64,000 bases of DNA, taken from positions 150,893 to 214,892 of the forward strand of contig MU859104.1 of assembly GCA_033297205.1 (NCBI GenBank). The letters run 5' to 3'. A program made the position numbers and the translations under genes. The notes beneath the pieces are model-generated. The model made no database searches and was not told where the DNA came from. It saw only the letters and a program-made list of their open reading frames with translations. The DNA is from Pseudoneurospora amorphoporcata (Eukaryota > Ascomycota > Sordariomycetes > Sordariales > Sordariaceae). Numbering within the stretch: the stretch's first letter is position 1; every line of letters begins with the position of its first letter. Below, piece by piece: positions 35,201 through 47,585 of this stretch.

Positions 35201-35895
35201 GGTGATTGTTTAAGTGACGGGAAGTGGTCGTCGTCGTCGAGGGTAGAGGAAGAGGAAGATTCGGGACCGAATTCGATCGCGAGTTGTTCCGGGTCAATTG
35301 GCTTGGGGGGCCAAGGCTTCGAAGGGACAACTATGGGCTCTTCTTCCGAGGCGAAGGCTGTAAGTTGAATTGGATACGGCTACGGATCGTGTGGTAAAAA
35401 GATTGCTGTCAGGTGCAGCTTTGTGATGCTGCTGTTTACGAGCCATCAATATGATGGAGGACCTTGCGGAGTACGAACTACAAAGTACTACCTTTCTAAG
35501 CTTCGGGATCTGGACCCCACCAGGTACCTGCAAATGGTCAAGCCATCCAGTACAGTGAAATCCGCCTACTCCGCTGGTGCACCGTGCTACCCATTGCTGT
35601 ACTTCACGGGATCCACTCTTTGTTTATTCTAGTAAAAGGAGAGCTTCAGTTACATTGCGACTCTTTTATGTTCAAGCATTGGGGATACAGATAAGACATT
35701 TTATTTTCTCCGCTTCAAAGGACGATGAGTAGTATAGACGGACAGCTTTTTGGATACGCTTGATCTTTACACAGGCCAAGCGACAACATGTTCGGGAAGA
35801 CACCACCACGGCATATACAGACGCCACACATGAACGAGAATGACCTTTCAGCCCTTCTTGCCCTCAGTCTCATCACCGTCATGAGCCTTTGGCTT
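35201..35895. other. Intergenic region between two minus-strand genes
   Basis: This contains the promoter of the Cmc1-like gene and the 3' UTR of the AcrB gene. No gene is seen. Confidence 0.5.
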
Positions 35896-38800
35896 CTACA
35901 CCTCTGGCTTCAAGACTTGAGACCTCTCCCTCTCCAGCTCCACACTCTCCCTTTCCTTCTTTCCCTTCTTGCCGAAGTTGAGCCAGCTTACGCCAGGTGT
36001 CTTATTCTCCTTTACAGACTTGTCCTTGACATTGCTGGCTGATGCCGACGGGCCGACGTTAGGACTACTGGTGACATTTTCATAACTGCGAGCCAAGAAT
36101 GCCGGGCTAAGGGTATTTTCGCCGAGGTCTTCGAGGTTATCCATGCTCGACCGATCGCCGATCGAAACGCCTCTATCCGAAGCACTAGCCGTACTACCGG
36201 GTCCCTTCTTAAAGAGGCCACCACCCGAGCGACCCGCAAGGCTGAACTTGCCCGAGCTCCCCTTACGGAACAGCTTCCGGACAACGTTGTCCTCCTTGAA
36301 GCTGCCTGCCAGACCCGTGCTAAGGACCTCCGAGGGAGTATTGGAGAAAGAGTGGTCGAGGGGAAGAGAATCGTGAGATTCGGTCATGGAGACAGACGTC
36401 CGCGTAGGCTCCAGCAGCATCCCATCGCGAGACTTGCGAGACTCCGTAGGCGATTCCAGCAACATCTCTATCGAGGCGACAATCGGAGTCTCGTGGCTCG
36501 GGGATGCCGCACCTGAATCCTTGTTCTTAGCAGTCTTGTCCTTTCCTTTGTCCTTGGCCTTCTTCGACCCATCCTTCTCCTTCTCCTTTTTAAACAGTGA
36601 CCCTATACTGAAGGCTGGTGCGTTGGGGTTCAAACGTCCAATGGCTGCTTTGTCTTTGTCATTAGACGCATGTTGTGGCGGAGGCCTGCCAATAACACCG
36701 ACCTCATGAACATTAGGCAGTGGACCCTCGTCAAGAATTTCGTCGTCGGCAGAGGCCAACGTCGTTTTCAGCGCAGACGGCGACCCATGAAGGGACGGCC
36801 GACGAGATGGGTTTCTGGACCACGATGCCTCTTGGGGCCAGATTCGGCTGGTTTTGACAAGCCCTGTTCCATCGGAAGCGAGCGGCGGGCCCCAAATCGA
36901 CCCGGATTCCGTCGAAGGTCGTGGGAATTCGTTCGACGCAATACTAGCAGGTCGAGGACTGCTAGGATCACGTTCACCAAAGATCCCAGCTGATGGCCTC
37001 GAAGAGCTCGCGAAAGGGTTGAAGCTGCGTGTCGAAAACATGCGCGAAGCGGGGGCTGGGCCTTCAAGTAGCTCGGGAGTAGCCGAGTGTCGGTTGAATA
37101 CGTTCCATGTGCCGGACAGGCTAATACGTCGACTTTTGGCCAACGCGTCGTTCTCGTCCGTCTGACGAGGGAAGGACTGGCTCTGCCCCCCCTTGAGGCT
37201 CCCAAGCATTGGTCCCTCGGTCTCCATAACCTTTGCAGCCCTGGTCCTCGGGAAAGAGAAGAGGCTGCCTATCTTGCGCTCGGAACCCACTGCAGTACTG
37301 GGCGACCCTATTCCGGTTATTGCATTCAATGACCGGGAATCGGGCTGATCGGTAAGTGTGGGGAAGGCCAGGTTCGAAGACGACCCATGCGGGCTACCAA
37401 GCAAGCTGGGAGATTCCCCTGAAGATGTAGGCGATTGCGGCTCGTTGTCCAGAGAGTTGCCCGACTGTTGAAGGTAGTTATCAGGTGCGTATCTGGCTGT
37501 CGGGTTCGGCTCGTCATCGTCCAAGTCGTCCAGAATATTCGAAGGAAGCAAAGCCGTAGCGGATGGGCTGAGAGGAGCAGAAGTGGCCCTGAAGTTTTCG
37601 TCGTGACGCTGCATGTCCGCCGAAAGGCCCATCATGAATGGTCCTGGGGCAAACCCCGGGGGTACGTTTGCCGATCTCGCGCTGGCATAGCCGCTATTAA
37701 CAGGTATAGCCGGATCAAGCTGTGAATATCCTGGTAACGGAGACGGCACCGAAACATTGGCAAATGAGCTAGTCGTTCTGCTTCGTCTTTTGGTCTGGCC
37801 AAGCGCTCCGGCGCTCTCAAATTCCAGAGTGTTTGCCTGACTGTAAAGACCGAAAGTGGTGGGAGGGATTTGCTGTATCTGCATCGCCAGGGAGCGAATA
37901 TGATCGTCAAGTCGCCGAGTAGTCCTATTCTCAAAACTCATCGTCTCCTGAAGGTCCCTATGGCGCCTATGCCAGTTCCTCCTGAGCTCAGCTTCTTTCT
38001 CGCGCCATTCCGCATCTTCTTCACCACCGGGCAGCTTCTTGCGCTCTTCCTCTAGAGCCCGAACTTGCTCCCTGAGCTCTTTCAGCTCCGCTTCCAAACC
38101 GACACAGCACTCCTGAAGCTCGCTGGTGGCGCCACGCAGTTGCTCCGCCTCTTGATCATGACTTTTCTGTAGTTGTTTGGTTTCCTGTTCGAACCCCTCC
38201 CTCTCCTTGCGCATATCCTCTATGTCCTCTTCCCATTTAGCGATATCGTCGTGAAACTTGGCGTGTTCGTTTTGCTTTTCCTTATAAGCCTTCTCCTTCT
38301 GAGCTTTCCGGGAGAGGGCATTACGCATCACCCGGTCAGTAAGGTTGACATCTCTCCTCAGCTTTTCAGTCTGCTCCTCCTTTTTCTTCTGCTCTCTCCT
38401 CTTCTCCTGCTTTTCAGCCTCTAACTCGTTCAACAGGCGTTTGATGTCATCGTCCTCCTTGGTGATCAGTTGTGTCACCTCTTCTGTCTCTTTCCTGATA
38501 CTCTCGAAGCGTTGTGTCAACTCTGGCAGCGTCTGTGTAGAATCCTCCGCAGCTTCTTCCCGTGCCAGAGACTGATCGAGGCTGGTTGTCGAAGGCGAGT
38601 GACGTCTGGTAACTGTGTTGCGGCGAGGCCCAGCGGCAGCAACAGAAAGGCCATCCCGGGTCGAGGGGGCGACACCCTCCAGAGCTGTTGCTGTCTCCAA
38701 TGCAGGAACGGGAGGTCGTGAAGATGCATTCTCGTCCAACGGTTCGGATTGTTTCGTGCGGTTGGGTTCTTCGATCGTAAAGCTGGAGGGCAGCCGGGCA

Positions 38801-39617
38801 TTACCAAGTTGAGGTCGTCCGTCTTGAGCGAAAGTGCGTAAGCGTACAACCCGACTGCCGGCCTGGAAGTTGTTGGATCCAACGGCAATGACGCGGACGT
38901 TGTAGAAGTGATCTGGCTTAAGGCCACTGACTACTATTGCTGGATCTTGGTTTGCCGGAACATCCCCAACTGTAGAATCATGTTAGGTTTTTTGCCTTTT
39001 GTGTGGCGGACTGGTTGCCACCGAGTTCCAAAGGAGTTTGTTCCAGACGCCTACTCACCAACTACCCCGTTGACTTGAATGAGAAACTTCTGCACAGAGC
39101 GATTGGGCGGTGCGCGTGTCCAGTTGACTGTCGCGGAGTTGGGCTTAATACCAGCGAGCGAAACCTCGGGAGGATCTGGCACGTCCACGCCGAGGATGCT
39201 TATCAGTTCGGGAACTGGTTTCCATAGCGTCTGCCATGCCCGCTGCACCAACCTGTAAGCGCATGCGCACGCAGTTAGCTCACGGCCTGAACCGAATCGA
39301 ACGAGACGACGACATTGTGGGATTCCAGATACGGGCCCAACCTACCAAAAGACAGCTCCACCCGTCAGCAACATGCTGGCATGCCTGAAAGCCCAAAGAT
39401 CGATGCGAGCCGTCGTAATGGTGTTGAGGGCGGAAGCGTACAAAGACGTCACGAGCACGCGCACACGGTCCGGAGCAACGGCCCAGCAAGACGCAAAGAG
39501 ACTACAGGCTGCCACCAAGTTGAGAGCCGTGTTCTTCGACTCCGTGAACCACCAAGCGATGACGGCCGAGGAGATGAGAACCGTGGTCACCAGCGATGGC
39601 CATGAGGTCCATAACAT
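35896..39617 (-). CDS. acrB: AcrB-like membrane protein with fibronectin type III and coiled-coil domains
   Basis: Exons are 39617-39346, 39252-39059 and 38969-35896 (introns of 93 and 89 nt), coding for 1179 residues. Two or three hydrophobic segments lie in the first 95 residues ('SLVTTVLISSAVIAWWF', 'LVAACSLFASCWAV', 'MLLTGGAVFWLVQ'). A fibronectin type III domain spans about residues 117-215 ('DPPEVSLAGIKPNSATVNWT' through 'LKPDHFYNVRVIAVGSNNF'), and both introns cut the first part of it. A long coiled coil rich in Glu, Lys and Arg occupies about 300-520, and the remainder is Ser/Pro-rich and probably disordered. This layout matches Aspergillus nidulans AcrB, a coiled-coil protein linked genetically to the CreB/CreC deubiquitination pathway of carbon catabolite regulation. 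Transfer of that role to this gene is inference. Confidence 0.85.
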
Positions 39618-42600
39618 AGCGCTGCGATCAGTGCGAACAGGCCAGCTTGATGTTGATGTTCCGAAGAGTCAGGCCGAGGTAGGTAGGTATCAAAGTCTCG
39701 AGCGAGGATGCAAAGCCCGGGGGGCGCGACGACGTCGGCGACGGTAGAAACTCGAATCGGATCGGTGGTGGAGAGAATAGAGGCTATTCGGTTTTCGTTG
39801 TGGTTTCGCGACGGACCCAATTCCGGCCAAGGAAAAGAAAAATAACACCAAAAAGGGGGCTTAAGGACAGGCAAGAAGATACTCGTGTATCTTTTGTTGT
39901 ACAAAGAAGAGAAAATAAAGATGTGTACTGAGAAGACTTCCACAGACTCCCTCCTATCATCCGTCGACTGCGTTATGGCCGGGAGTACCTAGCGTGCAAA
40001 AGAAGAAGTGAAGTGGAATGTGTCCAAGCTGGAAAATGGAGGCCCACGACAGCGGCGGGAAAATCAATGTTATGGCACTCTGGGCCAGGTGGTTGCGAGT
40101 TGTCAAGACGGGCTCGATGGAGCCTGGGACGTTGCATACAGAGTGGAAACCAAACTGAAGAGAAGGTGGAGGTGGGTTCGTGCAGAGAGAGACATCTCGA
40201 GCGGGCATCATGAGCCACCTCACAGCGCTCAGCAGGCAGGCGGTGGCAGCAGAAGGGAAGGAGCTGTCCCGCTGTGCTTTCCCTGCAAAAGGATTTTCTT
40301 TTGCAGTGGGCATCCACATCCCGACGTAACACCCTCGTCCCCTGCATTGTCTGTTAGTGTTCTACAACAAATACCGGGCTTATTCTTAACATAACGGCAC
40401 CTACCTAGACTCATGACTGGTGCATCAGCCCATGCGGTGCACACTTGCAGTGGCTTCAATCTCAAATATGACCAACTCCAGACCCCGCCATCGCAACATT
40501 TCTGTTAGAACTAGTATTTGCCTCCTCGCTCCTTCACAACTGGACACATGTTATCTCGGCCTCCAGGATCTCCGCAACCGGAAGTTATGGAAGATCATGT
40601 TTGCGAGGATGCGCCCATCTCGACCACGCTTGCCGCCTGCTAATCCTCCCCGCTGTTCTTCCCCAGCTTGCCCAGTCGAACTGGTCAGTCAACCTAAGCG
40701 GGCGAGAAGAAATCACCCAAATCCTCGCAGAAGATGATGTGCACGGCAATTCTCTTTTTTGGTTTAGTACTTACTAAGTCGGGGAGACTTCCTCATGTCC
40801 ACGACTCTTTCACTCTGTTGCAAAGAGTCCCGTTTCATCAGTGCTCGTTCTCGTGTTACGGTATTGAAAACAAGTCCTTGAAAGCTGAGTTATCAACTGT
40901 CGAAGAGCTATCATTCAAGGGTCTCTGTGTGGAGGTCAAGACCCTCTCTTTGATGCCACGAGGAAACCCCGCCTTGCCGTTCTCTCTTCGGGTTGTGTTA
41001 GTTGCAACAATGGAATCTGGATCAGGGAGTGAAACCAGGACATTCAGCGGAAGGGGTCTTTGTTCATTGTTTGCAAAGGCTCAGGTGATATCCCGGAAGC
41101 TCCCATACTGGGTGGAAGAAAGTAGGTCTCGTCCTGAGCAAAAACTGCTTACTATGCGACCATTTTCGAAACTTTAGGCTTTCGACATAGGTATGCTTGT
41201 ACGATGTTGCACAAACATAAAGGTATCATCGTGCTCTCCAATGCAAAGAGAGTCAGTCTGCTGGTAGTTGACTCTTTTCTCACCACGTACTCCCGAGATA
41301 GGTCTCCTACTGGTCCCGTCTTTGGGCCGGGCGGCGAACTTTCACCAGACTGAAACACAAAGTTGCTGCCTCTGGAGAATCCCGGGATCAACCCATCTGC
41401 CTACCTGATTCTCTTCGAGAAGCCAATGTCAGCTGAAGGTTAATAGGTGAACTACTCACTTTATATACGTAACAGTCTGCCTCTACCTGGAAGGCAACAG
41501 TAAAGCATCGCCAAACATTTTTTCTTGGGGATAAAGCTAACTCATCAGACCATCTGCTACGCCTCGGGTTTCCCAACAAATCCCACTTACACGGCACCAG
41601 ACAACGCATTCAGGCTGGGATTGCCATCTGTAACCCCATTCGGTACTGGACAGCTGGGGTAAGGCTCTGCTTTGTATGCGGGACGAAGAACTGAATGGGC
41701 CGTGGCTTTCCCCAAAAGCCTCGCACTTTTGTAGATAGTGTATGTGATATTGCCTCGCCCTTTGTGTGCAGTTTGGTGTCACCAGGTGTAAGTCGCTGGA
41801 AACATGGTAAGCACAACATCCGGTGGGCATTCCGAGGGTTGACAATTACATCAACCGCAAAATACTTTCTACCGTTGAGTCGACAGCTGGAATACTCAAC
41901 GAGATGAGACTGCTGTTGCACCTCTATAGCCGCTTGTTAACGGCTCTCTGGATACATGTATGACATCAGTCAAGACGCAAGAGAGACTGGCAAGTTGACA
42001 GAAGACAAAAAGTTCCATTTCCAGACTCGCGGTGTCCAGTGTCACCGCAATCAGCAGGACATCAGGGGAACTTGAAGGGTACCTGGTAGTCCAGCACCAA
42101 ACAACCCCCGTGACCAGCCTTGTCCGCTAAAAACGCCAATTTGTGTGGCTGGATTGGCCGGCCGTGTTAGTCGCTGCAGACCGCCGAGGTACCTGGCCAG
42201 TAAATTCCCGATATTGCGGTCTCACAGGGGATCGTCCAGAGACTTGCACCAAGTCGGCAAAGTGCGCGTGGATTGATGTGGGTTGCAGGCGTTGATGATG
42301 GGGAATGGCCGGTGCAAGTGCGGTTTTGTGCCTGTCTGCTGCCCTGACAAGAGGCCGAAGTCGAACTCATCAAACAGACGGGATTGGATTGTTGAGAAGG
42401 AAGCCGTCCTCGTGATTCTGGAAGGTTGGGCGTTGGGGGGTGATCCTTTGCTCTTTCCGCCTCACCGGGTATGGGTACCTTATGCACACGACAACGAAAG
42501 AAGGAGGGAATAATGTTGCCGGTTTCCTTCGGTCCTTCCGTTGGATCGCGATCCGTTTGCCATACAAATGGAAAAAAAGAATTTTGCAACACGTTTATGC

Positions 42601-43311
42601 AGGTTTTGCAATTCAGAAGCATATGATTCTGGAGAAAAGAAATCGATGGAAAAAAAGGGCCCCTTAAATGCCCCTTTGGGACTTTTTCGGACGGCGCTTG
42701 ACCGTACTGCGTATAATCCCACACTGCAGCCACCACAGGCCTTTTTGGCGATACCCACTCAGGACCACTCCCCAAGCACCCAGCATCCCACTTGGATTGC
42801 TACCTCCCTTGTCTTTCACTGCTTGAACCGCGGCAGACCTTCCGTCATCACAGATCCGCATTCCTTGAGGTGGGCGGTCCCCCAACACGGAGCATTCCTC
42901 AATCCTTAGGTTTTCTCCGTCCTCACAGCACCACGCGACGGGAATTGAACGAGTCGAAGACCACTCACGCCCACCACGTTGAGTAACCATAGCCTTCAAG
43001 ACGACAGCAACTGAAAGGCCGGGTGGTCAGAGCCTAATATCTTCCCTACGCACATCGGGCGTTCATCCGGCCTTCCCGACCGCCCCAACACACTAGAGAA
43101 CCCCTACCGGTCGCCTACTACAAGTCGAGAATCGAGATTGCGGTCGACATTACATAAAAAGTTCCAGACCGCATACAGCCTTGACATTTGACTGCCCCCC
43201 CCAAATATACATACCGACTACCGACATATCAACAAATACCCCTCCTCCCCCCTTTGACGATCAAGAGGGAGACACATCCTTCGACGACAGAACGAGTTGC
43301 AATTGCCTACC
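39618..43311. other. 3.7 kb gene-free divergent region
   Basis: This lies between acrB and the lipin gene. Open frames exist, the longest being a minus-strand frame of 202 codons at 42167-42775 and a plus-strand frame of 147 codons at 40734-41177. Neither shows a domain, a codon-use pattern like its neighbours, or plausible splicing. The last part before 43312 is C/A-rich and likely the 5' UTR of the lipin gene. Confidence 0.5.
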
Positions 43312-45920
43312 ATGCAGTACGTCAGGAGTCTCGGCGACTCTGTCTCTACCGCATGGAACTCCATCAACCCTGCAACTCTCAGCGGTGCCATCGACGTGAT
43401 AGTCGTTGAGCAGGAAGATGGAACCCTTGCATGCTCTCCCTTTCACGTGCGTTTTGGCAAGTTTTCGCTCTTGCGCCCGTCCGAAAAGAAGGTTGAATTC
43501 CGGGTCAATGGCGTCAAGCAGGACTATGCCATGAAGCTAGGCGACGGAGGCGAGGCCTTCTTCGTCTTCGAAACCACAGACACCATCCCCCAGAGCATGC
43601 AGACGTCACCCATCGTGTCGCCCGCCTCCAGTCCTCCGCTTAATGCCGACCAGTCAGGGCCTCTACAAGAACCCGAATTGCTCGATCTGAACTCGCTAGA
43701 AGGCAAAACCCGTTCATCGAGCTTCAACTACAGGCCACCTCCTACAGCTCTGCTAGCACGAGACGGTAAGCTTCTAGTCCATCAGCTGCACTATCAAGGT
43801 TGACATATACTAACAAGCATGGGTGTTTTTTTTCAGGGTTGCTCACACCTCGTTCCGTATCACCAGACCCTATCAAGGGTGAATGGTCCCCGTTTCGCCC
43901 ACATAGCGATGGACTTCTTCGGCAGTCAGCACGAAGAATGCCAAGCGATGGCAGTACTCATGAAGGTTCAGAAGAAGGCGATAGCCAGACCGAAAGATCC
44001 CGTAGCCCGCCGCCGCTTACACCACCCGAAGCTCTTCAGAGGGCAATGAACCTCTCCCGAGAGCTTGCCGCCGCCAATATCCCTAACCACATCAGCGATA
44101 CCGGAGATCTCATGTTGGATATGGCTGCGTTCAAGAACAATGAAGAAGACGCCTTCCGGGCCGAGATTCTTGCGCGCAAGATTCTCACGGAGGAGCTTGA
44201 TGGCAACTACGACATCGGCGCACTCTTCGGCGTTGACGAGCATGGAAACCTTTGGATCTACAGCAGCATTGAGGCGAAGGAGGCCGCCATGAAGAGGACG
44301 ATGGACCCCCTACGCTCTGCATCCCACATGGGCAACATCGATGCCGCTTCCGATCCTGGATATCAGAGCGACGCTAGCGACACCTCAGCCGCCACGACTC
44401 TACCGAGCCACAGGAGAGCTGACTCTGATGTCGGCCAGATGACCCTACAGACACCCCCAAGCTCTCCCGGCACTTCGGCAGCGGGTGACCCCAACAGAAA
44501 CTACGCAAAGACCTTGCGGTTGACTAGCGACCAGTTGAAGGCCTTAAACCTGAAGCCCGGCGAGAACTCGATGAGCTTCACCGTCAACAAGGCTACCTGC
44601 CAGGCTTACATGTTCTTGTGGAAGCACGAAGTGCCCGTGGTCATCTCGGATATCGATGGAACCATCACCAAGTCCGATGCACTTGGCCATGTGCTGAACA
44701 TGATCGGGCGCGACTGGACGCATGCTGGCGTAGCCAAGCTGTACACTGATATTGTAGCCAACGGGTACAACATCATGTACCTGACAAGTCGATCCGTCGG
44801 TCAGGCCGACACGACACGAACATACCTCGCAGGTATTGTCCAAGACGGGTACCGTCTCCCACGCGGACCTACCATTCTATCGCCCGACCGAACAATGGCG
44901 GCTCTCCGCCGCGAAATATACCTCCGTAAACCCCATATCTTCAAGATGTCCACACTTCGTGACATTAAAAACCTCTACGGACCCGATCGTACACCCTTCT
45001 ACGCCGGGTTCGGCAACCGTTTCACGGACCAGATTTCGTACCGCACCGTCGATGTGCCTCGCAACCGCATCTTCACCATCAACTCCAACGCCGAGGTGTC
45101 GCTCGATCTGCTCAGTCTCAACAAGCTCAAGCTCAGCTACGTCAACATGACCGAGGTCGTTGACCACTACTTCCCGCCCGTGACCACGCTCATCAAGGGC
45201 GGTGGCGAGGATTACACGGATTTCAAGTATTGGCGCGATCAGCCCCTGGATCTCGACGAGTTCTCTGCCAGTGACACCGAGGATGAGGGCAGTGGTGGCC
45301 GAAAGATAACTGCTCCGGCTGTTGTCGATGATCACGAAAGTGAGTATGAGGATGACGACGAGGAGGAGGTCGGTGACGGTCTTGTGGACAGTTACGTCTC
45401 CAGGGACTCGGTGGATGATTACGAGGAAGGAAGTGGGGCGAGCGAGGACGAGGATTATGATGGAGAGTATGATGGAGAGGACGATGAGGAGGTGGAGGAG
45501 GAAGAATATGACGAGGAAGGCGCGCACGAGCATATGGCCGATTCGGCTATGATGGACAGCGTGTATGTGGATGCGGATGCTCATGGTGAGATTGCTGAGG
45601 AAGAGGAAGTTGAGGGAGCAGAGGAGGTTGACGATGTTCAGGAGAAGGAGGTCGTCAAGGAGGAAGGACAAGACGATGGAGGGCTCGGCGCCGAGGAAGA
45701 GGAAGGACTCAGACGGGCCGCTGCCGATCTCGAGCAAGCCATGAAGGAGCAGGAGAAGAAGAGGGAGCCAAGCAACGCCCAGCTGCAAGTGCCCGTCGAG
45801 CAGTCTAAGGACAAGTCCAGCTCAGCTTCTCCCAAGGTGATGGAGCCGGATGCGGATGCTGAGATGATTACTGGGATTAAGGCTCTTAGTGTCGAGAAGG
45901 AGGTCAGCAGCTCGAACTAG
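43312..45920 (+). CDS. ned1: Lipin-type phosphatidate phosphatase (Ned1/Pah1)
   Basis: Exons are 43312-43765 and 43837-45920, coding for 845 residues. The 71-nt intron has a perfect TACTAAC branch site. The N-terminal lipin domain starts at residue 1 ('MQYVRSLGDSVSTAWNSINP', 'GAIDVIVVEQEDGTL', 'FHVRFGKFSLLRP'). The catalytic haloacid-dehalogenase region (about 400-600) carries the D-x-D-x-T motif as Asp423-Ile-Asp425-Gly-Thr in 'VVISDIDGTITKSDALGHVL', followed by 'NIMYLTSRSVGQAD' and 'FYAGFGNRFTDQISYR'. The last 240 residues are strongly acidic. The enzyme dephosphorylates phosphatidate to diacylglycerol at ER/nuclear membranes, controlling triacylglycerol and phospholipid synthesis and nuclear membrane growth. 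Ned1 is the fission yeast name and Pah1/Smp2 the budding yeast name. Confidence 0.97.
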
Positions 45921-46619
45921 AAGTATGTACAAACACGAGGGGAGGGTATGTGAGTGATTATTGTTACTATGGGGAAAGGAGATGTTATTGGAGATTCGGA
46001 ATAGCGATAGATATACATGAGGAGGATGGGAGCCCAGCCCCTTTTTTGGAGCACCTGGGAGGAAATGGAGGACGACGGAGGACGGAGGGCGGAGGAAGAG
46101 CGGTATCAGATCCTTTGGGCGATTTCCTCATATTGCATAGCGCGGCGCAAACTGGGAGGGAAATTCAATGTACTTAACATTTACGGTGCTCAACTTTATT
46201 TCATTGCTACTCCTAGACATGTTTATCTTTATATCTTGTTTTGCATGCTCTGTCCGTCTTCTTGATACTCTTGAGAATGTGTGTTTGGATCTTGTGTAGG
46301 TATTATTTCTAGGAAACAAGGTACGAAGTGGCGTAAGAGTAATAATACTAGCAGGTGTCTCCCTGCTCTTCCTTTTTGCCCTTGTATAAAAGGATCAATG
46401 GTAACTATAAGACTAATGAACTGCTTGTTTGTAAAGTTAAGCCCACTCTCTGGATGTTATCACCTTTTCGTTTCCCTACTCCTAAACGCCATGACACCGC
46501 GAAAACACACCCGGTCAACCGTCAGACAGGACACATGTTGCCACAGACGATGAACGGGAAATGGTCCCAAAACAGAGACCGACGATGAACGAAGCCGCCG
46601 AAAAGACAATATACCCTCT
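45921..46619. other. Convergent intergenic region, no gene seen
   Basis: This contains the 3' UTRs of the lipin gene and TAF9. No gene is evident. Confidence 0.5.
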
Positions 46620-47585
46620 TCAGAACATATCCACATCCTCCATCTCCTCATTATCATCACCATCCTCCCCAAATAAGTCATCCACCGTGCCACCCTCCAC
46701 CCCATCCCCACCAATATCCTCCTTCTCTATACCCTCCATCGCATCCCCATTCTCTCCTCCCTTCTTGTTGCCGATGCCCATCGCATCCTCCATATCCTCA
46801 TCACTATCCCCCTCGTCATCCTCATCTCCACTCGTCTCATCATCCCCGCCCGCAATCCACCCATCCCCCTTCAGCCCCCAACTAATCCCATTCAACACAA
46901 ACCGCTCGCTCGGCAGTCTAACCCCCCACTCATTCGCGCTCACCTTCGGCAACGCCACCTTATTCTTCTCGCGCGCCATCTCCATCATCCACTCCTTGCT
47001 AACGCCACCACCGCTCCCGCCCCCGCTTCCGCCACGGAACTGGAAGTTCAGCCGGCTGGCAATAGCCAGCTGCACTGCGTTGCTCGTAATCGTCGCGTCG
47101 CCCACGTTGACGGGTGCCGCGCCCGAGGAGGCCGAGGGCCGAGCGCCCGCGTGCGAGGTGTAGGGATCGGCGGAGAGGTGTAAAGCATCGGACAAAACGG
47201 CCGAGGTGTGTCGGTAGGCGAAGTCGAGCAGGAGTAAAGGGACGCGTTGTTCGAAGGCTGTTACGCCTTGGGCGGTTAGGAGGAGCTCGATTGTGCGGGC
47301 GTCGCGGGGGCGGGGGTTGGAGGCTGCTGAGGAGGCGGGGGCGGCTGCCGCAGCGGCGGTGGAGAGGACATTGGGATTGGGTGCTGCTGTTGCTACTGCT
47401 GTTGATGGGCCTGCTGCTGTCGTGGTAGCTGGTGGTTGAGAGGCGGCTGCTGAGGGTTGGGTGGCTGGTTGGGATTGGGATTGGGATTGAGAGGCTGCGG
47501 CTGGTGCTGCCGATGCGTTGTTCTGGCCGCCGGGCGCGGGTGTGCCGTTTGGGAGGGGAGCCGTGGTTGCGGCGGCGGCGGACAT
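46620..47585 (-). CDS. taf9: Transcription initiation factor TFIID/SAGA subunit TAF9
   Basis: An intronless frame of 321 residues. Residues 1-90 are Ala/Pro/Gln/Ser/Thr-rich with a SQ-repeat. The histone fold starts at about residue 93 ('RDARTIELLLTAQGVTAFEQ', 'FAYRHTSAVLSDAL') and resumes after a Gly/Ser/Ala insertion with 'VGDATITSNAVQLAIASRLN', as in H3-like TAF9 histone folds. The conserved region after the fold ('KEWMMEMAREKNKVALPKV', 'GVRLPSERFVLNGISWGLK') is the TAF9-specific extension. The C-terminus is very acidic. TAF9 pairs with TAF6 in both TFIID and SAGA. It shares a 0.9-kb divergent promoter with his-3. Confidence 0.93.
   Translation of the reverse strand: MSAAAATTAPLPNGTPAPGGQNNASAAPAAASQSQSQSQPATQPSAAASQPPATTTAAGPSTAVATAAPNPNVLSTAAAAAAPASSAASNPRPRDARTIELLLTAQGVTAFEQRVPLLLLDFAYRHTSAVLSDALHLSADPYTSHAGARPSASSGAAPVNVGDATITSNAVQLAIASRLNFQFRGGSGGGSGGGVSKEWMMEMAREKNKVALPKVSANEWGVRLPSERFVLNGISWGLKGDGWIAGGDDETSGDEDDEGDSDEDMEDAMGIGNKKGGENGDAMEGIEKEDIGGDGVEGGTVDDLFGEDGDDNEEMEDVDMF

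Noticed and set aside
40734..41177. A 147-codon plus-strand frame in the acrB-lipin gap
   Set aside because: There is no recognisable domain and composition is unlike neighbouring genes. It is kept as an unlabelled frame only.
44877..45788. A 303-codon minus-strand frame inside the lipin gene
   Set aside because: It is antisense to the catalytic and acidic coding part of lipin. The hydrophobic Ile/Leu/Val content comes from reverse-complemented GAG/GAT codons.
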